From contig NZ_FNKY01000001.1 of the NCBI RefSeq assembly GCF_900103165.1, positions 2,108,001 through 2,172,000 of the forward strand: DNA of 64,000 nucleotides. The letters run 5' to 3'. A model generated the notes under the pieces. The model saw only the letters and a list, made by a program, of their open reading frames with translations. It did no database searches and was not told where the DNA came from. Made by a program: the position numbers and the translations under genes. Shown here piece after piece: positions 18,122-26,442 of the stretch. The DNA comes from Nitrosospira multiformis. GTDB lineage: Bacteria; Pseudomonadota; Gammaproteobacteria; Burkholderiales; Nitrosomonadaceae. How positions within the stretch are numbered: the stretch's first letter is position 1; each line of letters begins with the position of its first letter.

Positions 18122-18748
18122 ATGAGACGAATACAGCGTTTCCCGGGGCAGGCAGCACTTGCCGCGATCATCGTACTTGAATCGGCCCTGCCCGTCTGGG
18201 CACATGAGCCTGGTGTTCATGTGCATGGCCGCGCCGCGCTGGAAATTGCGATTGACGGAGCGATAGTGCAGGTCAACCTGAATAGCCCATTGGATAATCT
18301 ATTGAGATTCGAGCATGCCCCTAGAAATGAAAAAGAACATCAAGCCGTCACGGCCATGACATCGAAATTTAATCAGGCTAATAGTCTTTTCATTTTTACG
18401 CCCGCAGCTCAGTGCCGGGTAGAATCCACTGATTTGACGTCTCCGGTGCTTTCTCCGGACTTGCTGGCGCCTGCCTCCGATTCTGGTAAAAGTGCCGATA
18501 AAAGTACCAGAAAAGACAGTGGTGCATCCAGAACGACTCCTTCTACTCCGTCTCCGGCAGCGGATATGCATGCGGAGCTGGAGGCCACCTGGCAGTTCCG
18601 GTGCGCCCAGCCGCAGGCTTTGCAAGGCGTCGATGTGCGATTATTCCAAATGTTTCCCGGTCTCCAGCGTCTCGATGCCGCCGTAGCGGGGCCCAAGGGA
18701 CAATCAAGCGCGAAGCTATCGCCTGAGTCTACCCGGTTGAAATGGTAG
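18122..18748 (+). CDS. DUF2796 / ZrgA-like exported metal-binding protein
   Basis: A 208-aa protein with a signal peptide ending near VWAHE, followed directly by the His-rich HEPGVHVHG typical of DUF2796. A Ser/Asp/Lys-rich spacer (about residues 115-145) precedes the C-terminal half with two Cys contexts (AAQCRVES, QFRCAQP). In Vibrio the DUF2796 protein ZrgA binds zinc for the Zrg uptake system. By analogy this is a periplasmic zinc-binding protein. It heads an operon with an ABC ATPase (19-bp gap), a PstS-like protein, an FtsX-type permease and DUF3299. Confidence 0.85.
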   Translation: MRRIQRFPGQAALAAIIVLESALPVWAHEPGVHVHGRAALEIAIDGAIVQVNLNSPLDNLLRFEHAPRNEKEHQAVTAMTSKFNQANSLFIFTPAAQCRVESTDLTSPVLSPDLLAPASDSGKSADKSTRKDSGASRTTPSTPSPAADMHAELEATWQFRCAQPQALQGVDVRLFQMFPGLQRLDAAVAGPKGQSSAKLSPESTRLKW

Positions 18749-18767
18749 CTGAGAAGGTGGGTCAGGA

Positions 18768-19469
18768 ATGAGTCCGTTTGTCATTGACATTCAGGATCTG
18801 GTTTTTCAGTGGCCTGGCAAGCATGGATTCCGCCTGTCGATCCCCCAATTTCTGGTAAGACGCGGAGAGCGTGTTTTTCTGCAAGGCGCGAGCGGGAGCG
18901 GCAAGAGTACCCTGCTGAGTTTGCTGGGCGGCGTGCTGCTGCCGCAGCCGTGCCACCTGCGCGTACTCGATACCGACCTGACCGCACTTTCATCCAGCGC
19001 CCGCGACCGGTTTCGCGTAGATCATGTCGGTTTCCTGTTTCAGCAGTTTAATCTGGTGCCTTATTTGTCCGTGCTTGAGAACGTGCTCCTACCCTGCCGT
19101 TTTTCGCAGCGCAGGCGGCGGCAAGCGCTTGAATCAGCCGTATCGCTCGAACAATCGGCGGCCCGGCTGCTGGATCAGCTGGGACTGGATGTGACGCTGG
19201 CACGACAACCAGTCACCGCTTTATCGGTGGGGCAACAGCAGCGCGTGGCGGCTGCTCGGGCACTGATCGGCCACCCCGAGCTGATCATCGCCGATGAACC
19301 GACTTCCGCACTGGATGCGGCCCGGCAAGCAGAATTTCTTGATCTTCTGCTAGGCCGCTGCGATGATGGGAATGTCACGCTGATCTTTGTCAGCCATGAC
19401 CAGCGGCTGGGGTCCCATTTCAGCCGTACCGTCGACTTGAATGAATTGTGCGTAACCACAGTCCCTTGA
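18768..19469 (+). CDS. ABC transporter ATP-binding protein (LolD/MacB type)
   Basis: A 233-aa ATPase with Walker A GASGSGKST (about residue 43), Q-loop FLFQQFNLVPYLSVLENV, signature LSVGQQQRVAAARAL, Walker B LIIADEPTSALD and switch His VSHDQR. It closely resembles MacB/LolD-like ATPases that partner with FtsX-fold permeases, as encoded two genes downstream. The last seven residues after LNEL differ from a relic copy of the same 3' end at 20514-20609, suggesting the present tail arose when the pstS-like gene was inserted. Confidence 0.92.
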   Translation: MSPFVIDIQDLVFQWPGKHGFRLSIPQFLVRRGERVFLQGASGSGKSTLLSLLGGVLLPQPCHLRVLDTDLTALSSSARDRFRVDHVGFLFQQFNLVPYLSVLENVLLPCRFSQRRRRQALESAVSLEQSAARLLDQLGLDVTLARQPVTALSVGQQQRVAAARALIGHPELIIADEPTSALDAARQAEFLDLLLGRCDDGNVTLIFVSHDQRLGSHFSRTVDLNELCVTTVP

Positions 19470-19489
19470 TCAATCGAATGGAGAAAAAA

Positions 19490-20509
19490 ATGTCGCTATC
19501 ATATAATTTTAAAGTATTGGGTGCAGCCGCTGTACTGGGTGCATTGATGAGCGTTGAGGGCATTGCAGGCACCGATACGGTCATAAAAGTCGATGGCTCC
19601 AGCACGATGTATCCCATTACCGAAGAGGGGGCGAAGAAATTTCAGGCGACCAAAAAAGAGGCGGTCAAGGTATCGGTCGGCATCTCCGGTACCGGCGGTG
19701 GCTTTACGAAATTCTGTCGCGGTGAAATAGATATCGTCAATGCTTCCCGTCCCATTCAAAGAGCGGAAATGAAGGCGTGCAATAAAGCCGGCGTGCAATA
19801 CGTAGAATTGCCGATGGCGTTTGATGCATTAACGGTGGTGGTGAATCCGAAGAATACCTGGAGCAAAACCATGACTGTTACCGAATTGAAAAAAATGTGG
19901 GAACCCGCCGCTCAGGGTAAAATTACCAAATGGAGCCAGGTAAATCCAGCATGGCCTGACGAAAAATTCAATCTCTATGCCGCAGGCCCGGATTCCGGCA
20001 CGCTCGATTACTTTACGCAAGCAATTGTGGGCAAGGCTAAATCCAGCCGTAGCGACTTTACGGCATCCGAGGAGGACAATAACATACTGATGCAGAACGT
20101 GGCGAACGACAAGAATGCGCTGGGGTTCGTTGGTTTCGGATACTATATGCAGAATCAGGACAAAATTAGTGCTGTCGCGGTGGATGATGGTAGAAACGGC
20201 GGAGTTATTCCCTCTGCCGAAACGGTGGAGGATGGAACCTATCAGCCTTTGTCTCGTCCCATTTTTATCTATGTGAACATGAAGGCGGCGGAGAAACCCG
20301 AACTTAAGGAGTTTGTTGCGTTTTATATGAAAAATGCATCCGCTCTGGTGAGGGGATTCCAGTACATTCCACTACCACCCAGAGCCTACGCCGCCAACAT
20401 GGAATTCTTCAAGACGAAGCGGGTGGGAACGGTATTCGATGGCTATGTGCCAGGAGGCCTCACCCTCGACGACCTGCTTCGGCGAGAAGCCCGTTTTTAT
20501 GAAAATTGA
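19490..20509 (+). CDS. PstS-family phosphate-binding protein
   Basis: A 339-aa periplasmic binding protein with a signal peptide (to about IAGTD). It has PstS phosphate-contact segments: VDGSSTMYP near the start, [20 protein letters not shown], and [10 protein letters not shown]. The start ATG at 19490 has GGAG 6 bases upstream; an in-frame ATG at 19478 is possible. No pstC, pstA or pstB is nearby. Instead the gene splits a metal-type ABC operon between its ATPase and permease genes, so its role may be in sensing or polyphosphate-related phosphate supply. Confidence 0.9.
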   Translation: MSLSYNFKVLGAAAVLGALMSVEGIAGTDTVIKVDGSSTMYPITEEGAKKFQATKKEAVKVSVGISGTGGGFTKFCRGEIDIVNASRPIQRAEMKACNKAGVQYVELPMAFDALTVVVNPKNTWSKTMTVTELKKMWEPAAQGKITKWSQVNPAWPDEKFNLYAAGPDSGTLDYFTQAIVGKAKSSRSDFTASEEDNNILMQNVANDKNALGFVGFGYYMQNQDKISAVAVDDGRNGGVIPSAETVEDGTYQPLSRPIFIYVNMKAAEKPELKEFVAFYMKNASALVRGFQYIPLPPRAYAANMEFFKTKRVGTVFDGYVPGGLTLDDLLRREARFYEN

Positions 20510-20513
20510 TCAT

Positions 20514-20609
20514 GGTATTGCCGTTTCCAGCGAAACGCGATCGCGGCTCCATTCCGGACGAACCACCGTCTTGAATGAATTGGGCCGAAACGCAGGAGGG
20601 GCGGACTGA
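20514..20609 (+). pseudogene. relic of the ABC ATPase 3' end
   Basis: An uninterrupted 31-codon reading frame with no start reads GIAVSSETRSRL and then RTTVLNELGRNAGGAD before TGA. It parallels the intact ATPase C-terminus (FVSHDQRL, then SRTVDLNEL). It includes an identical 13-mer CTTGAATGAATTG in the same frame. The TGA overlaps the permease start (CTGA), the arrangement expected of an ATPase-permease junction. I infer that the pstS-like gene was inserted here with partial duplication or replacement of the ATPase end. Confidence 0.6.
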
Positions 20610-21868
20610 AATCACTGTTTTCCCTTGCGTTTGCCAGCGCCTGGAACCGGCGCGCCACGCTGGGATTGATGGCGGTCAGTATTGCGCTTTCAGTTATGCT
20701 GTTGTTGGGCGTCGAGCAATTGCGTACCCAGGCGCGGGAGAGTTTCTCTCAGTCCATATCCGGGACCGACTTGGTGGTGGGTGCGCGCACTAGTCCAATC
20801 CAACTCATGCTCTATGCCGTGTTCCGCCTGGGGGATGCCACCCATAATATCCGCTGGGCAAGCTTTCAGGCGATGGCGGCCCACCCGGCGGTGGCGTGGG
20901 CAGTGCCGATTTCCCTGGGCGATTCGCATCGCGGTTTTGCGGTAATAGGCACCACTCCCGCGTATTTCGAGTATTTTCGTTATGGCGATCGCCGATTGCT
21001 GGCATTTGCGGCGGGAAAGCCGTTTACGGATATTTTTGAAGCGGTAATCGGTGCGGATATCGCCGCGCAACTTGGCTATCAAGTGGGCGACAGTATCGTG
21101 CTCAATCATGGTGCGAAAGGCCTCGGTTTGACCGATCACGCCGACAAACCGTTCAAGGTGAGCGGCATTCTCAAGCGGACCGGCCTGCCCGTGGATCGCA
21201 GCGTTCATGTCAGTCTTGCGGCTATTGAAGCTATTCATCTCGACTGGCAGGGCGGCGCCCCGATGCCCGGGGTATCCATTCCGGCTGAATATGTGCGTAA
21301 ATTCGATCTGGCGCCAAAGGAAATTACGGCGGTGCTCATCGGGCTGAAAAGCCGCGCGGGTGTTTTTCAGATGCAGCGGTTCATCAATCAATACAAGGGA
21401 GAGCCATTGCTGGCCGTGCTTCCCGGTGTGGCGCTGGATGAGCTGTGGTCCATCGTCAGCATTGTGGAAAAGTCGCTGCTGGCTATTTCCGCATTGGTGG
21501 TGGCGGTGGGTCTGAGCGGTTTGGTGGCTGTTGTGCTGGCCGGCCTGGGGGAACGCAGGCGCGAATTGGCAATTCTGCGCTCGGTGGGCGCTGGCCCGCG
21601 CGTGGTTTTTCTGCTGCTGGCTATCGAGGGGCTGATGGTGGTCGTGGCTGGTGCATTGCTGGGTGTGCTGGGGTTGACCGTGCTCAGCCTGTTTGCCGCG
21701 CCCGTTCTGGAGGCGCACTTGGGTATTTCGCTGGCGGCAGGTATGCTATCGGCCGAGGCTTGGCAATTACTGTTACTGGTCATGGCAACGGGGTTTCTGG
21801 TCAGCCTTATACCCGGCTATCGTGCCTACCGATTATCCTTAAGCGATGGTTTGACGCCAAGATTATAA
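20606..21868 (+). CDS. ABC transporter permease, MacB/FtsX fold
   Basis: About 420 aa. N-terminal helix (LAFASAWNRRATLGLMAV), a large periplasmic domain (about residues 50-280), then three C-terminal helices with the FtsX motif GERRRELAILRSVGAGPRVVF, all typical of MacB/LolC-type permeases. These transduce ATPase motion to the periplasm rather than forming a channel. The family's conserved N-terminus only appears if translation begins at a CTG at 20606, which has AGGAGGGG 5-6 bases upstream; the next ATG is at 20669 and would delete part of the first helix. Coupled by CTGA overlap to the relic ATPase end. Confidence 0.88.
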   Translation: MKSLFSLAFASAWNRRATLGLMAVSIALSVMLLLGVEQLRTQARESFSQSISGTDLVVGARTSPIQLMLYAVFRLGDATHNIRWASFQAMAAHPAVAWAVPISLGDSHRGFAVIGTTPAYFEYFRYGDRRLLAFAAGKPFTDIFEAVIGADIAAQLGYQVGDSIVLNHGAKGLGLTDHADKPFKVSGILKRTGLPVDRSVHVSLAAIEAIHLDWQGGAPMPGVSIPAEYVRKFDLAPKEITAVLIGLKSRAGVFQMQRFINQYKGEPLLAVLPGVALDELWSIVSIVEKSLLAISALVVAVGLSGLVAVVLAGLGERRRELAILRSVGAGPRVVFLLLAIEGLMVVVAGALLGVLGLTVLSLFAAPVLEAHLGISLAAGMLSAEAWQLLLLVMATGFLVSLIPGYRAYRLSLSDGLTPRL

Positions 21869-21883
21869 AAAAGGATACCAAAT

Positions 21884-22516
21884 ATGACTGCTTCTCTGTA
21901 TGCCACCCCTCTCCGCTTTCGCATTTTATTTTTAATCGCCTTGCTGATTTTTACGGCACAGACAGCCATCTCGGCCGATAAGGATTACAAGGTTGGAGAT
22001 AGATTGTCAGTGCCGGCGCCCGGTGCAGCGAAAAATAAGCCCGCACCTTCGGGAACTGCTTCAGCCGGTTACAAGGAAAAGACCTGGGATGATCTGATGC
22101 CCAAGAACTGGGACCCGATGGCGCCGCTGAAGGGATTGAAGCTGGACAACCTTAAGGATGGCGACCCCCGTGCCATCGAAGCGCTGGAAAAAATACGCGC
22201 AGCCTGGAATAACGCACCCATCGAGCCCGCGCTGGATGGAGAGCGTATCCGTATTCCGGGCTTCGTGATTCCTCTGGAACGCGCAGGCAATAAAGTCAGC
22301 GAATTCCTGCTCGTTCCCTATTTCGGAGCGTGCATTCATACGCCCCCGCCGCCTTCCAACCAGATCATTCATGTGCGGACATCAAAACCCCTGTCCAATA
22401 TGCGCACCATGGATACAATGTGGGTCAGTGGAGTGCTGCACGCCGGCAGCATAGATACGGAGATGGGCCAGGCGGGCTATCAATTGAAGGCTGAGTGGGT
22501 TACGCCTTATCCGTAA
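21884..22516 (+). CDS. DUF3299 exported protein
   Basis: A 210-aa protein with a signal peptide (hydrophobic to about residue 31, AISADKDY), a Pro/Ala-rich stretch, and the DUF3299 core: IRIPGFVIPLE, FLLVPYFGACIHTPPPP and VSGVL. The Cys-x-His-x-Pro loop is the family hallmark and may bind metal. DUF3299 genes commonly accompany DUF2796 and FtsX-type ABC genes, supporting a shared metal-handling pathway. It starts 15 bp after the permease stop with AAAAAGGA upstream. Confidence 0.88.
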   Translation: MTASLYATPLRFRILFLIALLIFTAQTAISADKDYKVGDRLSVPAPGAAKNKPAPSGTASAGYKEKTWDDLMPKNWDPMAPLKGLKLDNLKDGDPRAIEALEKIRAAWNNAPIEPALDGERIRIPGFVIPLERAGNKVSEFLLVPYFGACIHTPPPPSNQIIHVRTSKPLSNMRTMDTMWVSGVLHAGSIDTEMGQAGYQLKAEWVTPYP

Positions 22517-22523
22517 GGAACTC

Positions 22524-22685
22524 ATGAACAGGAAAGAGTTCGAATGTTCCTGCACACCCCCACATCGCCCGCCCGCCTTACGAAGTTTTACCGGGATTGT
22601 ATTGATGGCGCCGGGACTGATCAGCGCAAATTTTCATTCTGAATTTCATTCGCATGTTTTAGAGCATGCCATTCGAGGTCGTTAG
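22524..22685 (+). CDS. small hypothetical protein at the end of the DUF2796 operon
   Basis: A 53-aa open frame starting 7 bp after the DUF3299 stop with AAGGAA before the ATG. It begins MNRKEFECSC with two Cys, then PPHRPP, a hydrophobic patch (SFTGIVLMAPGLISA) and a His-containing end (HSEFHSHVLEH). The position and ribosome site suggest translation. Cys and His content would fit metal handling, but there is no family match I recognise. Confidence 0.35.
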   Translation: MNRKEFECSCTPPHRPPALRSFTGIVLMAPGLISANFHSEFHSHVLEHAIRGR

Positions 22686-22729
22686 CCAGGCCTGGCCCTT
22701 ATTTGCCTCAACTTTGGAATCCCCTCAAA

Positions 22730-23656
22730 TCAATACACACTCGGCACAAGCATTTCTGTAGATACCGGATGCCGCAAGTAGTCTGGGTTATGCACCCGGT
22801 CCGGCAGAATAATGGGTTCATGCTCAATTTCATTGTAAGGAATCTGAGCCAGGAAGTGATGAATACAATTAAGACGGGCTTTTTTCTTGTCGACCGCCTC
22901 GACTATCCACCAGGGAGCCTCGGGAATATGGGTGCGCTCCAGCATGGTTTCCTTTGCTTTGGTGTATTGTTCCCAAAGACGGCGGGATTCAAGATCCATC
23001 GGACTCAGTTTCCATTGCTTCAGGGGGTCGCGGATTCGCATCAGGAAACGCATGTACTGCTCATCATCGGTAATCGAGAACCAATATTTGATCAGGATGA
23101 TGCCGGAACGAATGAGTATCTTCTCAAATTCCGGCACGCTACGGAAGAATTCTTCATATTCTTCTTCGTCACAGAATCCCATGACTTTTTCCACGCCGGC
23201 CCGGTTATACCAGCTCCGGTCAAATAGTACGATCTCGCCGCCGGAAGGTAAATGTGACACGTAGCGTTGAAAATACCACTGGCTGCGCTCTCGTTCGCTC
23301 GGAGCAGGCAGCGCAGCCACCCGGCAGACCCGAGGATTCAGGCGCTGGGTGAAACGCTTGATGACTCCGCCTTTACCTGCAGCGTCACGCCCTTCGAACA
23401 GGACTACTACCTTGAGTTTCTTTTGCACTACCCAGTCCTGTAACTTGACCAGTTCTCCCTGAAGACGAAAAAGCTCCTTGAAATAGAATTGCCTGCCCAC
23501 CTCGGTCTCGTTATCAGGTGTGGTGATTTCAGCCACCAATTTATCCAGCCGATGATCATCGATTTCCATTTCCAGTTCTTCGTCGAGACTGTCCAACATA
23601 TCGGCATGAATGTGGCGTTCTAGGTCCGCATGTTCAAGGGTTTTATCTGCGCGCAT
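22730..23656 (-). CDS. ppk2: polyphosphate kinase 2 family protein, second copy
   Basis: A 308-aa PPK2 with an acidic N-terminal extension (about 60 residues, EELEMEIDDHRLDK). The core motifs are FEGRDAAGKGG, WYFQRYVSHLP and DRSWYNRAGVEKVMGFCDEEEY. It differs from the copy at 16987 in the extension and in lid residues, so the two probably have different nucleotide preference or direction. It is convergent with the DUF2796 operon. Confidence 0.94.
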   Translation of the reverse strand: MRADKTLEHADLERHIHADMLDSLDEELEMEIDDHRLDKLVAEITTPDNETEVGRQFYFKELFRLQGELVKLQDWVVQKKLKVVVLFEGRDAAGKGGVIKRFTQRLNPRVCRVAALPAPSERERSQWYFQRYVSHLPSGGEIVLFDRSWYNRAGVEKVMGFCDEEEYEEFFRSVPEFEKILIRSGIILIKYWFSITDDEQYMRFLMRIRDPLKQWKLSPMDLESRRLWEQYTKAKETMLERTHIPEAPWWIVEAVDKKKARLNCIHHFLAQIPYNEIEHEPIILPDRVHNPDYLRHPVSTEMLVPSVY

Positions 23657-24177
23657 CGGGATCTCCTGGTATTTGTTTTAAAATAGTTTCGTAAACAACC
23701 CGTACAGGGAACCGGAGAGAGATATTGAAGCACCCAAGCCATGGCCAAATTTCATACAACCCTACTGCAAGCTTGATTTGTTGACAACCATCGTGCCAGC
23801 TACGCCCGATGACAGGATTTGTGTGGTAGAAAGCGGCAGATCGTAGATATCGAATTTTTTCACCGAAGGTCACCAGGCTTGTGATCGAGACGAGGAGGAG
23901 CGTAGGAGGCAGGAGTAATATTCATCGATATCATCCAATAACCCTCAAAATAGTAGCGATCTTTTGTTACAGGAGTGTTACAAACCAGCCTTCCCTCCGC
24001 ACCGCAAATCCACCACAAGGAGAGCAGAAGCTAGGATCTGTTAACACCTATTTCGCACCCGCGTTTTTTGTGGGCAACCCGAAGGGACGGGACGGATTTT
24101 CATCCAGCCCTTCGTTACTCACCGCTTACGGAGACCCACAGCCAACATAGCGAGTCTATTGCAGAAATATCCTCGCC
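23657..24177. other. 520-bp intergenic region
   Basis: No convincing gene. A purine-rich run (GAGACGAGGAGGAGCGTAGG) lies near 23887. From about 24033 the sequence GGATCTGTTAACACC and the following GC-rich stretch look like the end of an insertion element, but no transposase is attached and I cannot name a family. Confidence 0.35.
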
Positions 24178-24681
24178 TTAATCGTTTCTTGCCGAAACAG
24201 GCGAAGTGTGGGTCTCAGATCTGCTTGCTGCAGTGGGTTTGATGGTGAGCACCGGGCAGGGAGAGTGTCTGACAACATATTCCGCAATGCTTCCCATAGT
24301 TAAATGATTCCACCCCGTATAACCATGCGTACCGAGGATTAGAAGATCGGCATTCTGTTCGGCAGCCACCCGTACGATTTCTTTACCAGGGTCGCCTTCG
24401 ATAAAAATGGTTTCGGTGTGTGTGCCGAACGATTCGGCGAGTGTTTTGAGCGCCTCCTTTCCTTTTTGCCGGGTGTTTTCAATACTTGCATCCACCCAAT
24501 CTTCGAATCCGGGCGTGTAATAGTAGGGTGAAGGAACCATCCAGCCGCCGGGTTCAAATACATGCAGAATCTTGAGTTCCGCCGCAAGCGATCCAGATAT
24601 ACATTTAGCATATATGATGGCATCCTGAGAAGCCTCTGAGAAATCAGTAGCTAGAATGATTTTTTGAATGAGTGGATTCAT
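24178..24681 (-). CDS. universal stress protein (UspA family)
   Basis: A 167-aa single-domain Usp. It starts IQKIILATDFSEAS, has KILHVFEPG and ends with the ATP-binding signature GTHGYTGWNHLTMGSIAEYVVRHSPCPVLTI (G-2x-G-9x-G-S/T form). The ATG at 24681 has AAGGAAGGA upstream and gives the normal Usp N-terminus; the open frame extends 30 codons further without family similarity. Such proteins bind ATP and support stress survival. Confidence 0.93.
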   Translation of the reverse strand: MNPLIQKIILATDFSEASQDAIIYAKCISGSLAAELKILHVFEPGGWMVPSPYYYTPGFEDWVDASIENTRQKGKEALKTLAESFGTHTETIFIEGDPGKEIVRVAAEQNADLLILGTHGYTGWNHLTMGSIAEYVVRHSPCPVLTIKPTAASRSETHTSPVSARND

Positions 24682-24987
24682 ACATCCTTCCTTTCCGGGT
24701 AAAGATCCGTCCATGGTGGTTGAAGACAATACACTGAGTAAGCCAACACAGCCTTTCTTCTGTGACTTCATCCCTTTATGTCATAGCACTACGCGAGGCG
24801 AGCAGGCCAAAACTGGCATCGAAGATGAAGCCGAAGACGAAGGTATATGCCGGAAGAGCAAGAGTAGACTTAGTTCCAGCAAAAAAGATATGCTGTCCTC
24901 GCGATCCGCTTGTGTGCCGTCACTTCGCCCCTCGCAATGCGGTTGAGGTTTGAGTTCCTTCTACTCCGTTGTTGTTGCAATAATTGC

Positions 24988-25076
24988 GGACGGGTGGTCA
25001 GAGTCCTTGATATAACCGGCATTGCGCCGATGGACAGGTATTCAGAGTCCTGCTACTGGACAGATGCGCAGAGTCC
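24988..25076. repeat. 19-mer repeat cluster 1 (three units)
   Basis: Units at 24988-25006, 25032-25050 and 25058-25076 match the consensus GGACGGATGGTCAGAGTCC with a few changes. The 5' GGAC and 3' GTCC of each unit are complementary. The spacer after unit 1 (TTGATATAACCGGCATTGCG) is also shared with cluster 2. Confidence 0.85.
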
Positions 25077-25307
25077 TAAGATGACACGTAGAAGTAGTTA
25101 ATGTAGCCCAGAATGATTTATTAACTCTCTCAATTACAATTATTCCACAAAAAAACGGTAAATTGCTACCGCTATAGCAAAAAAATTGCATTCAAAGCTT
25201 CATCTTGCCTTTCGCTATCTCTGCCGTCTGCTCCTCGAAGTGCCGCAAGCAGGCAAAACGTGTAATCATTTTCTTGCGTACAAGAATGTTGCCAAACGAT
25301 AACTGCT

Positions 25308-25396
25308 GGATGGATGGTCAGAGTCCTTGGTATAAACCGGCATTGCGCCGACGGACAGGTATTCAGAGCCCTGCTACGGACGGGTGATCAGAGTCC
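25308..25396. repeat. 19-mer repeat cluster 2 (three units)
   Basis: Units at 25308-25326, 25353-25371 and 25378-25396. The whole block is about 85% alike to cluster 1, including the spacers, so the two are duplicates about 320 bp apart. It ends 67 bp past the stop of the small protein gene at 25464. Confidence 0.85.
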
Positions 25397-25463
25397 TAAA
25401 ATGACAGGCAAACCTGTATGCTTGCTGATGCATCCGAGTTTGCCTTGCCAAGTGCAGCCTGTA

Positions 25464-25886
25464 TCAGTTACTTCCTGTTTGTGGCATTTGGCCGCCATGA
25501 ATCGCGTAATCTGGCTTAGATTGTTGCGCCATTTGGCGATGAGCCATGGCTTCCTTCATGTTGGCCCGCGCAGCTTGCTCATACTTACGTATCAAAGCTG
25601 TGGTATGCGATTTCAAATTGTGCGCTTGCCAGCCATACAGACGCGTCTGCTCATACTGTTCAAGCAGTGTCTTCTGCTCATCCGCCTTTGCCTGCATTTC
25701 GTGGGCGGCGCCTTCAAAACGCCTCGCCAAAACGCTATGCTCACTTGGGGCTGTTGCAGTCTGAATTGCTGATTCAGGAAGATTTTCTGCTTTTACGGTG
25801 CTTATGGGCGCACCCACAGCCAATAAACCAAGCAGGGATAAAACCGCAAAAGTATCTTTTGCTTTTATGCCGAGTGTCGTTGCCAT
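25464..25886 (-). CDS. small exported helical protein, paralogue 1 of 3
   Basis: A 140-aa protein with AGGAG before the ATG. A signal peptide is followed by a helical domain with LARRFEGAAHEMQAKADEQ, LLEQYEQ, YGWQAHNLKSH, LIRKYEQAA and HRQMAQ. The same pattern occurs in the products at 27967 and 51570, so these are paralogues of an unrecognised family. In the other two the signal ends in a lipobox (LLASCA). Here the equivalent is LLAVGA, so lipidation is lost and the product should be a free periplasmic protein. The gene is bracketed by 19-mer clusters 2 and 3. Confidence 0.8.
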   Translation of the reverse strand: MATTLGIKAKDTFAVLSLLGLLAVGAPISTVKAENLPESAIQTATAPSEHSVLARRFEGAAHEMQAKADEQKTLLEQYEQTRLYGWQAHNLKSHTTALIRKYEQAARANMKEAMAHRQMAQQSKPDYAIHGGQMPQTGSN

Positions 25887-25924
25887 TTTGATTCTCCTGT
25901 TCCATTTGATTAAAAATCAATATT

Positions 25925-25999
25925 GGACGGATGGTCAGAGTCCCTTTTGCTACCGGACGAATGGTCAGAGTCCTTACACTGGACGGATGGTCAGAGTCC
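25925..25999. repeat. 19-mer repeat cluster 3 (three units)
   Basis: Units at 25925-25943, 25955-25973 and 25981-25999; the first and third match the consensus GGACGGATGGTCAGAGTCC exactly. Like clusters 1 and 2, the last unit is followed by TAAGATG or TAAAATG. It lies 39 bp upstream of the start codon at 25886, in that gene's promoter region. Confidence 0.88.
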
Positions 26000-26121
26000 T
26001 AAGATGTGACTTCATATTAAGTCCCTTACCATCAAAATGGTATTGGGGAAACCCTGATTCAATACTAAGGAAATTCCTGATTTTGTACTAAGTGAAACCC
26101 TTAGATAATGGATTGAATTCA

Positions 26122-26345
26122 AGGATCTGGACTAAGGCGCTGGAAGCAGAGAATAACAAGCATGCAGCGTTGAAGGACGCGGTCTCATGAAAGTGGTAAG
26201 CCCACAAGCCCGGCGGGAAGTGGTGGCGGGTCTTAAAGACAGCGTGGTAGTTGTCTGAGTGCTGGGCTTGTGGGCTGATGAACATTTTCACCCCCGTGTT
26301 GCGCTATCGCGCCCGGCCAGACTCGAATTGTCAGCTACGCGAGTG
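26122..26345 (+). pseudogene. IS3-family transposase relic
   Basis: Fragments of both IS3 reading frames survive. The orfA end reads LEAENN and AALKDAVS before a stop. The orfB start reads SPQARREVVAGLK; after a frameshift near 26255 it continues SECWACGLM and LRYRARPDSNCQLRE, matching the usual SERRACRLV and LRYRxRPDRNxxLRE. Internal deletion, stops and a frameshift show it is dead. No terminal repeats were found. Confidence 0.7.
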
Positions 26346-26442
26346 CATTGTCTTGCTTGCCGACAGAGGCGGCACGCCCGCTATTCTTCAGATCGATACT
26401 GATCTGACGGCGTTGAAACGCACGGATCTATGCAAAGGCTTC

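Noticed and set aside
20690-21718. 342-codon antisense frame in the ABC permease
   Set aside because: Shadow of the permease gene: His/Gln-rich composition and no motif.
24988-25999. CRISPR array
   Set aside because: Repeats are 19 bp with spacers of only about 6-26 bp that are themselves shared between clusters; no cas genes are adjacent.
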